Notes: a model not told the origin generated them from the sequence alone. DNA of 64,000 nucleotides from Bifidobacterium vespertilionis (GCF_008698145.1 NZ_RZNZ01000001.1:248001-312000), one strand, 5' to 3'; positions 26,944-37,085 are shown, counted from the stretch's first letter. Translations and numbers: made by a program.

Positions 26944-27663
26944 ATGGCAGTGCACGGAACAGCGAATCACAAAGGCGCATCGGGCAAGGGCGCATCGCAT
27001 CGGGGTCTCACGCAGTTGACATTCATCGTGGACCGCAGCGGATCGATGGCCGGTCTTGAATCGGATACCATCGGCGGATTCAACGGCATGCTCGCCAAGC
27101 AGCGTGCGATTCCCGGCGATTGCAGCGTCACCACCGTCCTATTCAGCAACAGGACGGAAATGCTGCATGACCACGTCGATCTGCGCAAGGTGCCTGATCT
27201 GACCGACCGCGACTACCGGGCAGGCGGAAGCACGGCGCTTCTCGACGCCATCGGCTCCACGATCGACGAAATGGTCGCCAGGCAACGGCACGCCATGCCG
27301 TCGGACCGCGCGGACCGTGTGCTGTTCGTGATCATCACCGACGGGTATGAGAACGCGAGCCGGCGGTATTCGTGGGCGCAGGTGAGGCGAATGATCTCCT
27401 ATGAGCGGGAACGCTACGGCTGGGAGTTCGTATTTCTGGGAGCCAACATCGATGCGGCCCGGACCGCGGGCGACTTCGGCATCAAACCCGAATGCGCGGC
27501 CGACTTCCACGCGGACGGGCAGGGCGTCCGGGTCTCGTTCGCCGCCGTGGCCTGTGTGGCCACCGCCGTGCGTGCCGGCGCCGATCACGACGGGGAGTAT
27601 ATGACGGCCGCGCTTCGCGGGGTCCGTGACGATTACCGGTCACGATCGCACGCGGGCCGATGA
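26944..27663 (+). CDS. vWA-domain protein
   Basis: 239 residues, almost all one von Willebrand factor A domain. The metal-ion-dependent adhesion site is intact: TFIVDRSGSMAG (DxSxS), the threonine in AGGSTALLDAIG, and the aspartate in IITDGYENAS. No signal peptide, so it is cytosolic, like the TerY-type vWA proteins of stress/conflict systems. AAAGGAA precedes the ATG. It lies downstream of the macro-HTH gene on the same strand and converges on uvrC with a 20-bp gap. The pairing suggests a shared role, but the substrate is not known. Confidence 0.82.
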   Translation: MAVHGTANHKGASGKGASHRGLTQLTFIVDRSGSMAGLESDTIGGFNGMLAKQRAIPGDCSVTTVLFSNRTEMLHDHVDLRKVPDLTDRDYRAGGSTALLDAIGSTIDEMVARQRHAMPSDRADRVLFVIITDGYENASRRYSWAQVRRMISYERERYGWEFVFLGANIDAARTAGDFGIKPECAADFHADGQGVRVSFAAVACVATAVRAGADHDGEYMTAALRGVRDDYRSRSHAGR

Positions 27664-27683
27664 GCCCCACGCGGTTCATCGAC

Positions 27684-30056
27684 TCACATAGTCTGCGCCT
27701 CGCCGGGCGAAGACCCGTCCGCCCCGCCTTCCCGGCCTTCCGTATGCAGCGCGTCGTAAATGGCCTGCGCCTTGGCATGTCCGATGCCTTTGATGGCTTC
27801 AAGGTCCTCCACACTTGCCGACCGCATGGCGCGCACCGAGCCGAACTCCTTGAGCAGCCGCTTCTGGTAGGCCTCGCCAATGCCGGGAATGCCGTCCAGC
27901 GCGGATCTGAGGGCACCCTTGCGACGGGTCTGACGGTGGTAGGTGATGGCGAACCGGTGGGATTCGTCGCGCACACGCTGCAGGAGGTACATGCCCTCGG
28001 ATTGGCGTTTGAGGATGATCGGATAGTCGTCATCCGGCACCCACACCTCCTCGAGGCGCTTGGCGAGGCCGCACAGGGCCACGTCGTCCACGCCCGAATC
28101 CTCGAGCGCCTTGGCGGCGGCCATGACCTGCGGCTTGCCGCCGTCGACCACGATGAGGTTCGGCTTGTACGCGAAATGATGGCGATCGGTATTCTGCTGG
28201 ACAACCGGTTCGACGCTCTCCCCCGCCGCGGAGACGACGGTGGTGGTGCCGGAACGGTCCGACTCCCCGGAGCGGGACGCCTGTTCGGCCCGCCGCTCGT
28301 TGTCCATGCTCTCGCCCGTGTCGCCAGCGATGTTGCCATGTCTGAACCGGCGGGTCAGCGTCTCGTACAGGGCGCTCAGATCGTCCACCGCGCCCTTGCC
28401 GTCCTTGCCGCGGATGGCGAAGCGCCGGTATTCGCCGCGCTTGGCGATGGCATCCTCGAACACCACCATGGATGCGACCTGGAATGCTCCGCCGACGGTA
28501 TTGGAGATGTCGTAGCACTCGATGCGCAATGGCGCCTGATCAAGCCCCAGCGCCTTGGCCACATCGTTCATGGCGGCTGTGCGCGCACCCATGTCGCTGA
28601 TGCGGCTCATCTTGGCCCGCTGGAGAGCCTGGGCGGCGTTCTCCGCGGCGCGGTCCATCAGCGCCTTCTTCTCGCCACGGCTGGCCACGCGGATGGTCAC
28701 GGCCGCCCTGCGCAGACCGGACAGCCATTCCTCCAGCTCCCCGCGTCGTGCGGGTTCGATGGGCACGATCACCTCGCGCGGCACGGGGGCGATGGGTGCG
28801 AGCAGGTCGGCGCGGCCGGTCTGCTCCTGCCGCTCGTGGCGTTCGCGTGTGGCCTGGGCGCGGGATGTGGCGTCCACGGCGGTCAGGCTCTGCGTGGAGC
28901 CGATCGCGTCGCGCCGCTCGCGGATGGCGGTTGCCGCCTCGTCCCGTCTGGCCTCGCTGTCGGCATCCGAATACACCTGCACGATGAGGTCCGCGATGAG
29001 TTCGGCGTCAGTCACGTCCTCCACGCGTTCCACATCCCAGTTGCGTTCGCCTCGGATCGAGCCGTCGCGCACGTAGAACGCATGCACGGACGCCTCCAGT
29101 TCGTCGGACGCAAGACCGAACACATCGGCATCCACGTCCTGATCGAACACGACCGCGTTCTGCTGCATGACGGTCTGCAGCATCTGGATCTCGTCGCGCA
29201 GCCGGGCGGCCTTCTCGAATTCGAGTTCGGCGCTGGCCGCCTTCATGTCCCGCGTGAGCTGCGCCACGTACGACTTGCCGAGCCGACCGGTCATCACACC
29301 CACCAGACGCTCGCACATGCGGCGGTGCTCTGCGGGCGTGATGCGGTTCACGCAGGGCGCGGAGCATTTGCCGATCGACGCGAACAGGCAGGGGCGGCCC
29401 GTCACCTCCGCCTTGTGGAACACGGCCTCGGTGCAGGTGCGCACGGGGAAGGTGCGCAGCAGCTTGTCCAACGACTGCCTGAGCTCCCAGACCTTCGCAT
29501 ATGGGCCGAAATACCGGGTGTCGCGACGCTTTCGGCTTCGGGTGACCCACACGCGCGGATAGGCCTCACCGGCCGAGATGGCCAGATACGGGTAGGTCTT
29601 GTCGTCGCGGAACTGCACGTTGAACCGGGGGTCGAACTCCTTGATCCACGTGTATTCGAGGGTCAGCGCCTCCAGCTCGGTGCCCACCACGGTCCATTCG
29701 AGGCTGCGGGCCGTGAGCACCATGGTCTGCGTGCGCGGATGGAGCAGGTAGAGCGGCTGGAAGTAGTTCGTGAGGCGGTTGCGCAGGCTTTTCGCCTTGC
29801 CCACGTAGATCACACGGCCCTCGCCGTCCCTCCACTTGTATACGCCGGGCTGGGCCGGAATGTCGCCGGTCTTGGGGCGGAACAGATCGCGCGAGTCGCC
29901 GAGCAGCGGCGCGCCGTTCCTGTTCACGGCCTTGCCGGCGGCCACGTCTGCGGCCGCATCGGAGGACCCGCCAGCTTCCGCGTCGGCGTCCCGCAGCGCC
30001 GTCGCCGTTTTGCGCCAGGTCTCCGGGGCATGGCGTTCCAGCATGCCGGCGTTCAT
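27684..30056 (-). CDS. uvrC: Excinuclease ABC subunit C
   Basis: Makes the two incisions in nucleotide excision repair. 790 residues against about 600-690 for most UvrC. Domains in order: GIY-YIG nuclease (GVYKWRDGEGRVIYVGKA, ~70-90), Cys cluster, UVR motif (~255-290), RNase H-like nuclease (RIECYDISNT, LIVVDGGKPQV) and C-terminal double helix-hairpin-helix (IPGIGEAYQKRLL, IKGIGHAKAQAIYDAL). Extra length comes from an Ala-rich N-terminal extension and two hydrophilic inserts (~395-445 and ~610-655). AAAGGAG precedes the ATG. uvrA is just upstream on the same strand. Confidence 0.96.
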   Translation of the reverse strand: MNAGMLERHAPETWRKTATALRDADAEAGGSSDAAADVAAGKAVNRNGAPLLGDSRDLFRPKTGDIPAQPGVYKWRDGEGRVIYVGKAKSLRNRLTNYFQPLYLLHPRTQTMVLTARSLEWTVVGTELEALTLEYTWIKEFDPRFNVQFRDDKTYPYLAISAGEAYPRVWVTRSRKRRDTRYFGPYAKVWELRQSLDKLLRTFPVRTCTEAVFHKAEVTGRPCLFASIGKCSAPCVNRITPAEHRRMCERLVGVMTGRLGKSYVAQLTRDMKAASAELEFEKAARLRDEIQMLQTVMQQNAVVFDQDVDADVFGLASDELEASVHAFYVRDGSIRGERNWDVERVEDVTDAELIADLIVQVYSDADSEARRDEAATAIRERRDAIGSTQSLTAVDATSRAQATRERHERQEQTGRADLLAPIAPVPREVIVPIEPARRGELEEWLSGLRRAAVTIRVASRGEKKALMDRAAENAAQALQRAKMSRISDMGARTAAMNDVAKALGLDQAPLRIECYDISNTVGGAFQVASMVVFEDAIAKRGEYRRFAIRGKDGKGAVDDLSALYETLTRRFRHGNIAGDTGESMDNERRAEQASRSGESDRSGTTTVVSAAGESVEPVVQQNTDRHHFAYKPNLIVVDGGKPQVMAAAKALEDSGVDDVALCGLAKRLEEVWVPDDDYPIILKRQSEGMYLLQRVRDESHRFAITYHRQTRRKGALRSALDGIPGIGEAYQKRLLKEFGSVRAMRSASVEDLEAIKGIGHAKAQAIYDALHTEGREGGADGSSPGEAQTM

Positions 30057-30096
30057 AGCAGTCTCCTTTGGAATTCAACCGTCTGGACAAACATCC

Positions 30097-30129
30097 GGGC
30101 GGGATGGCGGATCGACGCGCGTCCCGCCC
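30097..30129 (-). terminator. Hairpin between uvrA and uvrC
   Basis: GGGCGGG (30097-30103) pairs with CCCGCCC (30123-30129); a T-rich stretch (GTTTGTC) follows in the minus direction. It may partly end the uvrA transcript. Confidence 0.45.
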
Positions 30130-30157
30130 ATACGGCCACTTACGCGAGCACGGCCGC

Positions 30158-33145
30158 CTATGCGAGCATCGGCTTGAGGAACTTCCCGGTCCACGACTCC
30201 GCGCATTCGGCCACCTGCTCGGGCGTGCCCTCGGTGACGACCGTGCCGCCCCCGTCGCCGCCCTCCGGGCCGAGGTCGATGATCCAGTCGGCGGTCTTGA
30301 TCACATCGAGGTTGTGTTCGATGACGATCACCGTGTTGCCCTTGTCCACAAGGCCCTCGAGCACCTTGAGCAGCTTGTTGACGTCCTCGAAGTGCAGGCC
30401 GGTGGTCGGCTCGTCCAGGATGTACACGGTCTTGCCGTCGGACCGGCGCTGCAGCTCGGTGGCGAGCTTGACGCGCTGGGACTCGCCGCCGGACAGCGTG
30501 GGCGCGGGCTGGCCGAGCCTGATGTAGCCGAGGCCCACGTCCACCAGGGTCTTGAGGTAGCGGGAGATGGCCGGGTACGCCTTGAAGAAGTCCGCGGCCT
30601 CATCGATGGGCATGTCCAGAATGTCCGAGACGGTCTTGCCGTTGTACTTCACCTCGAGCGTCTCGCGGTTGTAGCGCTTGCCGTGGCAGGTCTCGCAGTC
30701 GACGTACACGTCCGGCAGGAAGTTCATCTCGATCTTGATGGTGCCGTCGCCATGGCACGCCTCGCACCGGCCGCCCTTGACGTTGAAGGAGAACCGTCCG
30801 GGACCATAGCCGCGCACCTGCGCCTCGGGGGTCTTGGCGAACAGTGTGCGGATCTTGTCCCACACGCCGGTGTAGGTGGCGGGGTTGGAGCGCGGGGTCC
30901 GCCCGATCGGGTTCTGGTCGACGTGGATGACCTTGCGCACCTGGTCCACGCCCTCCACGCGCGTGTGCTTGCCGGGCACGATGCGGGCGCCGTTGAGCTT
31001 GTCCGCAAGCACCGGGTACAGGATCGAGTTGACGAGCGTGGACTTGCCCGAGCCGGAGACGCCGGTTACCACGGTCATCACGCCGAGTGGGAAACTCACG
31101 TTGATGTTCTTGAGGTTGTTTTCCCGGGCGCCCACCACGCGCAGCTGATGCGTTTTGCGCACCTTGCGTCGCTGATCCGGCACGGCGATCCTGCGACGGC
31201 CGGCGATATAGTCGCCGGTGATGGATCGGGGCGCGTCCACGAGCTTTTTGGCGGGGCCGGAGTAAATGACCTCGCCGCCGTGCTCGCCGGCGCCCGGGCC
31301 GATGTCCACCACCCAGTCGGCCTTTTCTATGGTCTCCTCGTCATGCTCAACCACGATAAGGGTGTTGCCCAGATCGCGCAGATGGTGCAGCGTCTCGATC
31401 AGACGCTCATTGTCCCGCTGATGCAGGCCGATGGACGGCTCGTCCAGCACGTACATCACGCCCACCAGACCGGATCCGATCTGCGTGGCGAGCCTGATGC
31501 GCTGCGCCTCGCCGCCGGACAGCGTGGCCGCGGCGCGAGACAGGGTGAGGTAGTCGAGGCCGACGTCATTGAGGAAGCCCAGACGCGCGCGGATCTCCTT
31601 GAGCACCTCACCGGCGATCTTGGCGGCGGCGCCCTCCAGCTTGAGCCCGTTGATCCATTCGAGCGCATGCGAGACGGACATGTCGCACACGTCCGCGATG
31701 GACCTGCCCTCCACGGTGACGGCAAGCACCTCCGGCTTGAGTCGCCGGCCGTGGCACGCCTGGCAGGGCACCTCGCGCATGTAGGACTCGTAGTACTCCT
31801 TCATGGATTCGGAGTCGGTCTCGTCGTGCCGGCGCATGAGCGTGCGGATCACGCCCTCGAAGCCGGTGGAGTACTCGCGCAGACGCCCCCAGCGGTTGCG
31901 GTACGAGACCTGCACCTCGAAGTCGCGGCCGTACATGATGGCCTTGCGCACATCCTCCGGCAGATCCTTCCACGGGGTGTCCATGGAGAAGCCCATGTCC
32001 CTCGCCAAACCCTCCAGCACATGGCCGTAATACTGCGAGGTCATCTTGGTGTTCGACCACGGCTCGATCACGCCCTGTGCCAAGGACTTGTCCGGATCGG
32101 AGATGATGAGTTCCGGGTCGATCTCCAGCTTGAAACCCAGGCCCGTGCACACCGGGCAGGCGCCGTATGGGGCGTTGAAGGAGAAGGTGCGCGGTTCGAT
32201 CTCGTCCAGTTCGAGCGTGTGCCCGTTCGGGCAGCTGCGGTGCTCGGAGAACGGCCGGCGGCGCGCGGGAGAATCCTCCGGCTCATCCACGAAGTCCGCG
32301 ACGACGGTGCCGTTGGCGAGCTTCAGGGCCGTCTCGACCGAATCGGTGAGGCGCTGGCGAATGCCGTCCTTGACCACGAGGCGGTCCACCACCACCTCGA
32401 TGGTGTGCTTCTTCTGCTTGGTGAGCTTGATGTCGTCGCTCAGCTGGTGCATCTCGCCGTCGATGAGCGCGCGAGAATAGCCGTCCGACCGCAGCAGCTC
32501 CAGCAGCTCCACGAACTCCCCCTTGCGTCCCTTGGCCACGGGCGCGAGGATCTGGAATCGCGTGCGCTCGGGCATGGCGAGCAGGGCGTCCACGATCTGC
32601 TGCGGCGTCTGCGAGGCCACCGGCTCCCCGCATTCGGGGCAGTGCGGCACGCCGGTGCGCGCGAACAGGAGTCGCAGGTAGTCGTAGATCTCCGTGATGG
32701 TGCCCACGGTGGAACGCGGGTTGCGGTTCGTGGTTTTCTGGTCGATGGACACGGCCGGGCTCAGGCCCTCGATGAAATCCACATCCGGCTTGTCCATCTG
32801 GCCCAGGAACTGGCGGGCGTATGCGGACAGCGACTCCACGTACCGCCGCTGGCCCTCGGCGAACAGCGTGTCGAAGGCAAGGGACGACTTGCCCGAGCCG
32901 GACAGGCCGGTGAACACCACCATGCGGTTGCGCGGCACGGCGAGGTTCACGTTCTTGAGGTTATGCTCGCGGGCCCCCTGGATGGTGATCTTGAGATCGT
33001 TGGGGATGTGCGAGATGTCCGCCACAAGCGAGGTCTCGGTGCGCTTCATGGGCGCGCGCCTGATCTCACGCGTGAGGAACGAATCGCTGGTCATGACGCG
33101 CTCCACCACCACGTCGCCGCTTTTGCCCGTCCGTCCCGTCGCCAT
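30158..33145 (-). CDS. uvrA: Excinuclease ABC subunit A
   Basis: Damage-recognition ATPase of nucleotide excision repair. 995 residues. Two ABC modules with Walker A loops [10 protein letters not shown] and [10 protein letters not shown] and signatures LSGGEAQR and LSGGESQR. Zinc-binding CxxC pairs occur at CPECGEP and CPNGH/CPVCTG in the insertion domain and at [14 protein letters not shown] in the second. I take the ATG at 33145 behind GGGAGG; a longer in-frame start overlaps the promoter side. A LexA box lies 58 bp upstream, so it is SOS-induced. Confidence 0.97.
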   Translation of the reverse strand: MATGRTGKSGDVVVERVMTSDSFLTREIRRAPMKRTETSLVADISHIPNDLKITIQGAREHNLKNVNLAVPRNRMVVFTGLSGSGKSSLAFDTLFAEGQRRYVESLSAYARQFLGQMDKPDVDFIEGLSPAVSIDQKTTNRNPRSTVGTITEIYDYLRLLFARTGVPHCPECGEPVASQTPQQIVDALLAMPERTRFQILAPVAKGRKGEFVELLELLRSDGYSRALIDGEMHQLSDDIKLTKQKKHTIEVVVDRLVVKDGIRQRLTDSVETALKLANGTVVADFVDEPEDSPARRRPFSEHRSCPNGHTLELDEIEPRTFSFNAPYGACPVCTGLGFKLEIDPELIISDPDKSLAQGVIEPWSNTKMTSQYYGHVLEGLARDMGFSMDTPWKDLPEDVRKAIMYGRDFEVQVSYRNRWGRLREYSTGFEGVIRTLMRRHDETDSESMKEYYESYMREVPCQACHGRRLKPEVLAVTVEGRSIADVCDMSVSHALEWINGLKLEGAAAKIAGEVLKEIRARLGFLNDVGLDYLTLSRAAATLSGGEAQRIRLATQIGSGLVGVMYVLDEPSIGLHQRDNERLIETLHHLRDLGNTLIVVEHDEETIEKADWVVDIGPGAGEHGGEVIYSGPAKKLVDAPRSITGDYIAGRRRIAVPDQRRKVRKTHQLRVVGARENNLKNINVSFPLGVMTVVTGVSGSGKSTLVNSILYPVLADKLNGARIVPGKHTRVEGVDQVRKVIHVDQNPIGRTPRSNPATYTGVWDKIRTLFAKTPEAQVRGYGPGRFSFNVKGGRCEACHGDGTIKIEMNFLPDVYVDCETCHGKRYNRETLEVKYNGKTVSDILDMPIDEAADFFKAYPAISRYLKTLVDVGLGYIRLGQPAPTLSGGESQRVKLATELQRRSDGKTVYILDEPTTGLHFEDVNKLLKVLEGLVDKGNTVIVIEHNLDVIKTADWIIDLGPEGGDGGGTVVTEGTPEQVAECAESWTGKFLKPMLA

Positions 33146-33202
33146 GCATCCTCCCATCTGCTGCAAGTCTTCGAACAGCATACCCGGAAACCGGACAAAT
33201 TT

Positions 33203-33216
33203 CGAACGAATGTTCG
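33203..33216. promoter_or_regulatory. LexA (SOS) box of uvrA
   Basis: CGAACGAATGTTCG, an exact CGAAC-N4-GTTCG match, in the 147-bp divergent gap between uvrA (minus) and the hydrolase gene at 33293 (plus). It may affect both. Confidence 0.85.
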
Positions 33217-33292
33217 ATGGCGTGTCGCGAAGCGGGTCATCCGCTCCCCTTCACGCGCACGCCGACTACAGTGGGTGCGCAGGAGGTTCGAG

Positions 33293-34231
33293 ATGGCGAT
33301 TGATGCACCGGATTGGGTCAGGAACGCGGCGATCCGCGCGTTCGCGCTGGTGGTGGACAAGGGCGTGGCCGACCGTGCCGGCCGTCTGCGCGCGCCCGAC
33401 GACGTCGTAATGGAGGCCCCTGTTTTCTACGCCGGCGATCGCGACCCCTCGCACCGCCTCGAGATCATGCGCCCCGCGAATGCGCCCCGCCACGCCCCGA
33501 TGCCCCTGATCGTCGACATCCACGGCGGCGGTTGGATCCATGGCCATCTGGACGTCAACCGCGCCTATTGTTCGCGATTGGCTGAACGGGGATTCGCCGT
33601 GGCGAACGTGGACTATCGCAACCAGCCCGACACCGATCTGCGCGGTCAGGTTCGGGATCTGTTCGCCGCGCTGCACTGGCTGGCCGATCATGCAGGCGAC
33701 GAGCGTCTGGACAAATCCAACGTCTTCCTCACCGGCGATTCCGCAGGCGCGCATCTGGCGCTGCTCGTGTACTGCGTCAACGCGTCGGCCCGCCTTCGGA
33801 CCATCTTCGGCGTTGAACCGGAGCCCCGTCTCGCCATCCGCGCGATCGGACTGGCCAACGGCGTCGTGGAGGGCACATACCGGGCGGATCCCCCCAGCCC
33901 GCTGCTCGCCGTGGCCGACCGGGCGCTGCTCAAGGTCATGTGCGGCGGAGACCCGAACGCCCCATGGCGCCCGTACCGGTCGTACGTGCGGTTCGCGGCC
34001 GGCGTCGACCTGCCACCCATGTTCGTCATGACCGGGCTGGCCGATCCGTTCTACGACCAGAGCGCCCGTCTGCTGTGCTATCTGCGCGGCCGCGGCATCG
34101 AGTTCGAGGAGCTGGTCTGGCCCAACGACCGCCGGCTCGAACACGTGTTCAACATCACCGAAGTGGATTGGGAGGAAAGCCGGCGCACCAACGCGGCCAT
34201 GTGCGACTTCTTCGCGCGCCACCTGGGTTAG
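33293..34231 (+). CDS. Alpha/beta hydrolase, HSL/esterase type
   Basis: 312 residues. Oxyanion-hole motif HGGGWIHG, nucleophile elbow FLTGDSAGAHLA, acid in VMTGLADPFYDQ and a late histidine in RRLEHVFN: the complete triad layout of hormone-sensitive-lipase-like esterases. No signal peptide. AGGAGG lies 5 nt before the ATG. Divergent from uvrA; it converges on the VanY-type gene. Likely an ester or acetyl-group hydrolase; natural substrate unknown. Confidence 0.88.
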   Translation: MAIDAPDWVRNAAIRAFALVVDKGVADRAGRLRAPDDVVMEAPVFYAGDRDPSHRLEIMRPANAPRHAPMPLIVDIHGGGWIHGHLDVNRAYCSRLAERGFAVANVDYRNQPDTDLRGQVRDLFAALHWLADHAGDERLDKSNVFLTGDSAGAHLALLVYCVNASARLRTIFGVEPEPRLAIRAIGLANGVVEGTYRADPPSPLLAVADRALLKVMCGGDPNAPWRPYRSYVRFAAGVDLPPMFVMTGLADPFYDQSARLLCYLRGRGIEFEELVWPNDRRLEHVFNITEVDWEESRRTNAAMCDFFARHLG

Positions 34232-34281
34232 GCCTACGTGGGTCAGACCTAATGGTCGACGCCCGCATACTCCTCAAGCGT

Positions 34282-35025
34282 CTATCCACTGGCGAACATG
34301 GCCTTCGCCGCGTCGGCGCCGACATACCGGTAGTGCCACGGTTCGTACCCATTGCCGGTCATGGCGGAGCCACCGTCCGGGCAGCGCAGGATGAGCCCGT
34401 AGCGGTATGCGTTCGCCGCCAGCCAGCGGTATACGGCCCAGTTGGCGTCAGTCGCCCTGCCACGCGCGTTGACGTCCACGGCCAGGCCGATCTCATGCTC
34501 GCTCGTTCCGGGAATCGCCACCCACTGCTCCGCCTGCACCCTCGCCGCGGCGTCGGGCAGGCCTTTGCCGCGGTATTCCGCGACTTTCTCGTCCATCAGG
34601 CGCTGCTGCACATCGCGTGTGCGGAAGCCGGCCGTCACTTCCGGGTCGAGCCCGTCCGCGCGCATGGCGTCGAACATGCGTTGCAGGTCCGGATAGATGC
34701 GCGCATCGACCTGCTGACCGTTGCGCAGCGTGGTCAGTTCCGTCTGCGGGTATTCGGACGGAATCGCATGCCATCGGTTGACAACGATCAGGTTCCACCG
34801 CGCGGGATCGTATGCGGCGGCGGTCCGCTCCCGCGCGAATGGCGTCCAATGCATGAAACGCCCCGCACATGACGCCGCCAGGGCCACCGCGGCCACGCAC
34901 ACGATGAGCACGGCCGCGCGCCTGATCATCGCGGTCCATGCGCGGCGCATGCGAAAGACGGCGAATGACTGCGCCGCGTGCCCGCCACAGGACCCCGTCA
35001 TCCCATTCGCATCCTGCGATCGCAT
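34282..35025 (-). CDS. VanY-family D-Ala-D-Ala carboxypeptidase
   Basis: 247 residues. An N-terminal membrane anchor (AAVLIVCVAAVALAASCAG, about residues 37-55) is followed by an extracytoplasmic peptidase domain. The zinc site is visible: SEHEIGLAVDVN supplies His and Asp, and EPWHYRYVG the catalytic Glu and last His. GFRTRDVQQRLMDEK is the usual upstream helix. Such enzymes trim the terminal D-Ala of peptidoglycan stem peptides. The anchor ends in a weak lipobox-like ASC. AAGGAG stands 5 nt before the ATG. Confidence 0.88.
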   Translation of the reverse strand: MRSQDANGMTGSCGGHAAQSFAVFRMRRAWTAMIRRAAVLIVCVAAVALAASCAGRFMHWTPFARERTAAAYDPARWNLIVVNRWHAIPSEYPQTELTTLRNGQQVDARIYPDLQRMFDAMRADGLDPEVTAGFRTRDVQQRLMDEKVAEYRGKGLPDAAARVQAEQWVAIPGTSEHEIGLAVDVNARGRATDANWAVYRWLAANAYRYGLILRCPDGGSAMTGNGYEPWHYRYVGADAAKAMFASG

Positions 35026-35207
35026 TTCGGCTCCTTCCCTCCATCGGATTCCATCGTGGTGCCTCCACGCTATCGGCCGCAGGCAGTGGCCTCAATCAAC
35101 CGAAGGAATGATCCGGCATGCCCCGCCGCGTCTACCCTCATCCTCGGGGATGATCCCCATGCGGCGGAACACGCCGGCCGAAGCCCACCTCGCGTACAAT
35201 GCCCTTC

Positions 35208-36620
35208 GTGACGAAGACGCAATCGACGCAATCAGGGCAACCGGCGACGCAGCCGACGCAATCCACCCGAGGGACCACCGCCAACACGGACCTCGGCACC
35301 AAACCCATCGGCCGGCTTGCCGTCTCGCTGGCGATCCCGGCGGTGGTGGCGCAGGCCTGCAACGCGCTGTACACGATCGTCGACCGGCTGTTCCTTGCGC
35401 ACATCCCCGACGTGGGCGACCTCGCCATGACCGGCGTGGGCGTGTGCTTCCCCATCACGCTGGCCGTCTCCGCGTTCGCCATGCTGGTGGGCATGGGCGG
35501 CGGGCCGCTGTCCTCCATCGCTCTGGGCCGCGGCGACCGGGACTTGGCGGAACGATACCTCGGCACGTCCGTGGCGGCGATCGTCGCGATCGCCCTCGCG
35601 CTGCCCACCGTCCTGCAGATCCTCAAGGCGCCGATCCTCACCCTGTTCGGCGCGAGTCCGGCCACGCTCCCCTACGCGGTCGACTTCCTCACCGTCTACC
35701 TGTCCGGCACGATCTTCGTGCAGCTGTCCCTGGGGCTCAACACGTTCATCACCGCGCAGGGCCGTGCGCGCGTGGCCATGGTGTCGGTGCTGATCGGCGC
35801 GCTGAGCTCGCTGGCGCTGGATCCGCTGTTCATCTTCGCCCTGGACATGGGCGTGCGCGGCGCGGCTTTGGCCAACGTGATCGCGCAGGGCCTGTCCGCC
35901 CTCTGGGTGCTGCGGTTCCTCGCCTCCCAGCGCAGCGCGATCCGGCTGCGCATCCGCAACATCCGGTTCACCCGCATGCTTGGGCCCATGCTGTTCCTGG
36001 GCGTCTCCCCGTTCATCATGCAGATCACCGAATCCGTGATCCAGGTGGTGTTCAACTCGTCCCTGCAGCGCTACGGCGGCGACGCCTACGTGGGCGCGAT
36101 GACGATCATGACGAGCCTGATGCAGCTGATCTTCGTATTCTCGCAGGGCATTTCCCAAGGCGTGCAGCCGATCATCGGCTACAACTACGGGGCCGGGCTG
36201 TACGATCGCGTGCGCCGCGCCTACCGCGGGACCATGGCGGTGCAGGTGGCCATCAACTGCTCGATGACCACCATGTTCGCCCTTTTCCCCGCGTTCTTCG
36301 CCTCGCTGTTCACCTCCGATCCGGCGATCGCCGACGTGGTGACGCGCACGCTGCCCTACTTCGTGTGCGGCATGGGCGTGTTCGGCATCCAGAACGTGGT
36401 GCAGTGCGCGTTCGTGGGCATGGGTCAGGCCAAGCCGTCGCTGTTCCTGGCGATCTTCCGCAAGCTGATCCTGCTCGTGCCCTTGGCGCTGGCGCTGCCG
36501 GAGCTGGGCTTCGGCACGACCGGCGTGTTCGTGGCAGAGCCGATCTCCGACATCACGTCCGCGCTCACGGCCGGGGCGCTGTTCGCTTGGTATGCCAGGC
36601 GGCTGCTGCAGGAGGATTGA
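35208..36620 (+). CDS. MATE-family efflux transporter
   Basis: 470 residues with about 12 membrane segments, starting after a Thr/Gln/Ser-rich cytosolic tail. Typical features are IGRLAVSLAIPAVVAQACNALYTIVDRLFLAH, LSLGLNTFITAQGRARVAM and QPIIGYNYGAGLYDRVRRAY. It exports cationic drugs or metabolites using Na+ or H+. No Shine-Dalgarno is present. A -10-like TACAAT (35195-35200) stands 7 nt before the GTG at 35208, so a leaderless start there is likely; an ATG at 35199 in the same frame overlaps that hexamer. Followed by a strong bidirectional hairpin. Confidence 0.9.
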   Translation: MTKTQSTQSGQPATQPTQSTRGTTANTDLGTKPIGRLAVSLAIPAVVAQACNALYTIVDRLFLAHIPDVGDLAMTGVGVCFPITLAVSAFAMLVGMGGGPLSSIALGRGDRDLAERYLGTSVAAIVAIALALPTVLQILKAPILTLFGASPATLPYAVDFLTVYLSGTIFVQLSLGLNTFITAQGRARVAMVSVLIGALSSLALDPLFIFALDMGVRGAALANVIAQGLSALWVLRFLASQRSAIRLRIRNIRFTRMLGPMLFLGVSPFIMQITESVIQVVFNSSLQRYGGDAYVGAMTIMTSLMQLIFVFSQGISQGVQPIIGYNYGAGLYDRVRRAYRGTMAVQVAINCSMTTMFALFPAFFASLFTSDPAIADVVTRTLPYFVCGMGVFGIQNVVQCAFVGMGQAKPSLFLAIFRKLILLVPLALALPELGFGTTGVFVAEPISDITSALTAGALFAWYARRLLQED

Positions 36621-36633
36621 GCGGACCGTCCGT

Positions 36634-36715
36634 CCGACCACGGAAGGCCGGTATTTCCGGGCGGACCGTTGCAATTCCGGGAGTCGGTCCGACAATGCCG
36701 GCCTTCCGTGGTCGG
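36634..36715. terminator. Long bidirectional hairpin between convergent genes
   Basis: Two 22-bp arms, 36634-36655 and 36694-36715, pair with one mismatch (core CCACGGAAGGCCGG). It separates the MATE gene from the convergent zincin gene and probably ends both transcripts. Confidence 0.7.
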
Positions 36716-36716
36716 C

Positions 36717-37085
36717 TCAATACCCGTGCGCGTGCAGGTACTCGTCATCGAAGCCGAAGTAGTGGCCAAGCTCGTGCAGCACCGTGGTGCGGATCTCGCG
36801 GACCATCTCGTCGCGCGTGGCGCACAGGCGCTCGTGCGGGCCCTTGAATACAGTGATGACGTCCGGCATCACGCCGCCGTACGCGCTGGTACGCTGCGTG
36901 ATCGGCACGCCCTCGTACAGGCCCAGCAGCTCGCCGTCCGGATCGCACATGGAATCCATCTCCCGTTCGTCCGGCTCGTCGGCCACCGCGATGCCCACAT
37001 TGTCCAGCGCGGCGCGGAACCGCTCCGGCACCCCGGCGAGGGCATCCTCAACGGCTGATTCGAATTCGGCGTCGGTCATATGCAT
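36717..37085 (-). CDS. Zincin-like metallopeptidase (DUF1025 type)
   Basis: About 122 residues. The zinc-protease motif HELGHYFGFDDEYL is at the C terminus, after DVITVFKGPHERLCATRDEMVREIRTTVL, the pattern of the small actinobacterial metallopeptidase family DUF1025. The N terminus MTDAEFESAVEDALAGVPERFR is also typical. There is no clear ribosome-binding site, so the start (37085 or 37079) is uncertain; a TACCAT hexamer 7 nt before 37085 could make it leaderless. Substrate unknown. Confidence 0.83.
   Translation of the reverse strand: MHMTDAEFESAVEDALAGVPERFRAALDNVGIAVADEPDEREMDSMCDPDGELLGLYEGVPITQRTSAYGGVMPDVITVFKGPHERLCATRDEMVREIRTTVLHELGHYFGFDDEYLHAHGY

Noticed and set aside
30068-33290. 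Very long open frame antisense to uvrA running into the esterase frame
   Set aside because: It is the GC-rich shadow of uvrA; only the part from the ATG at 33293 has family similarity and a ribosome-binding site.
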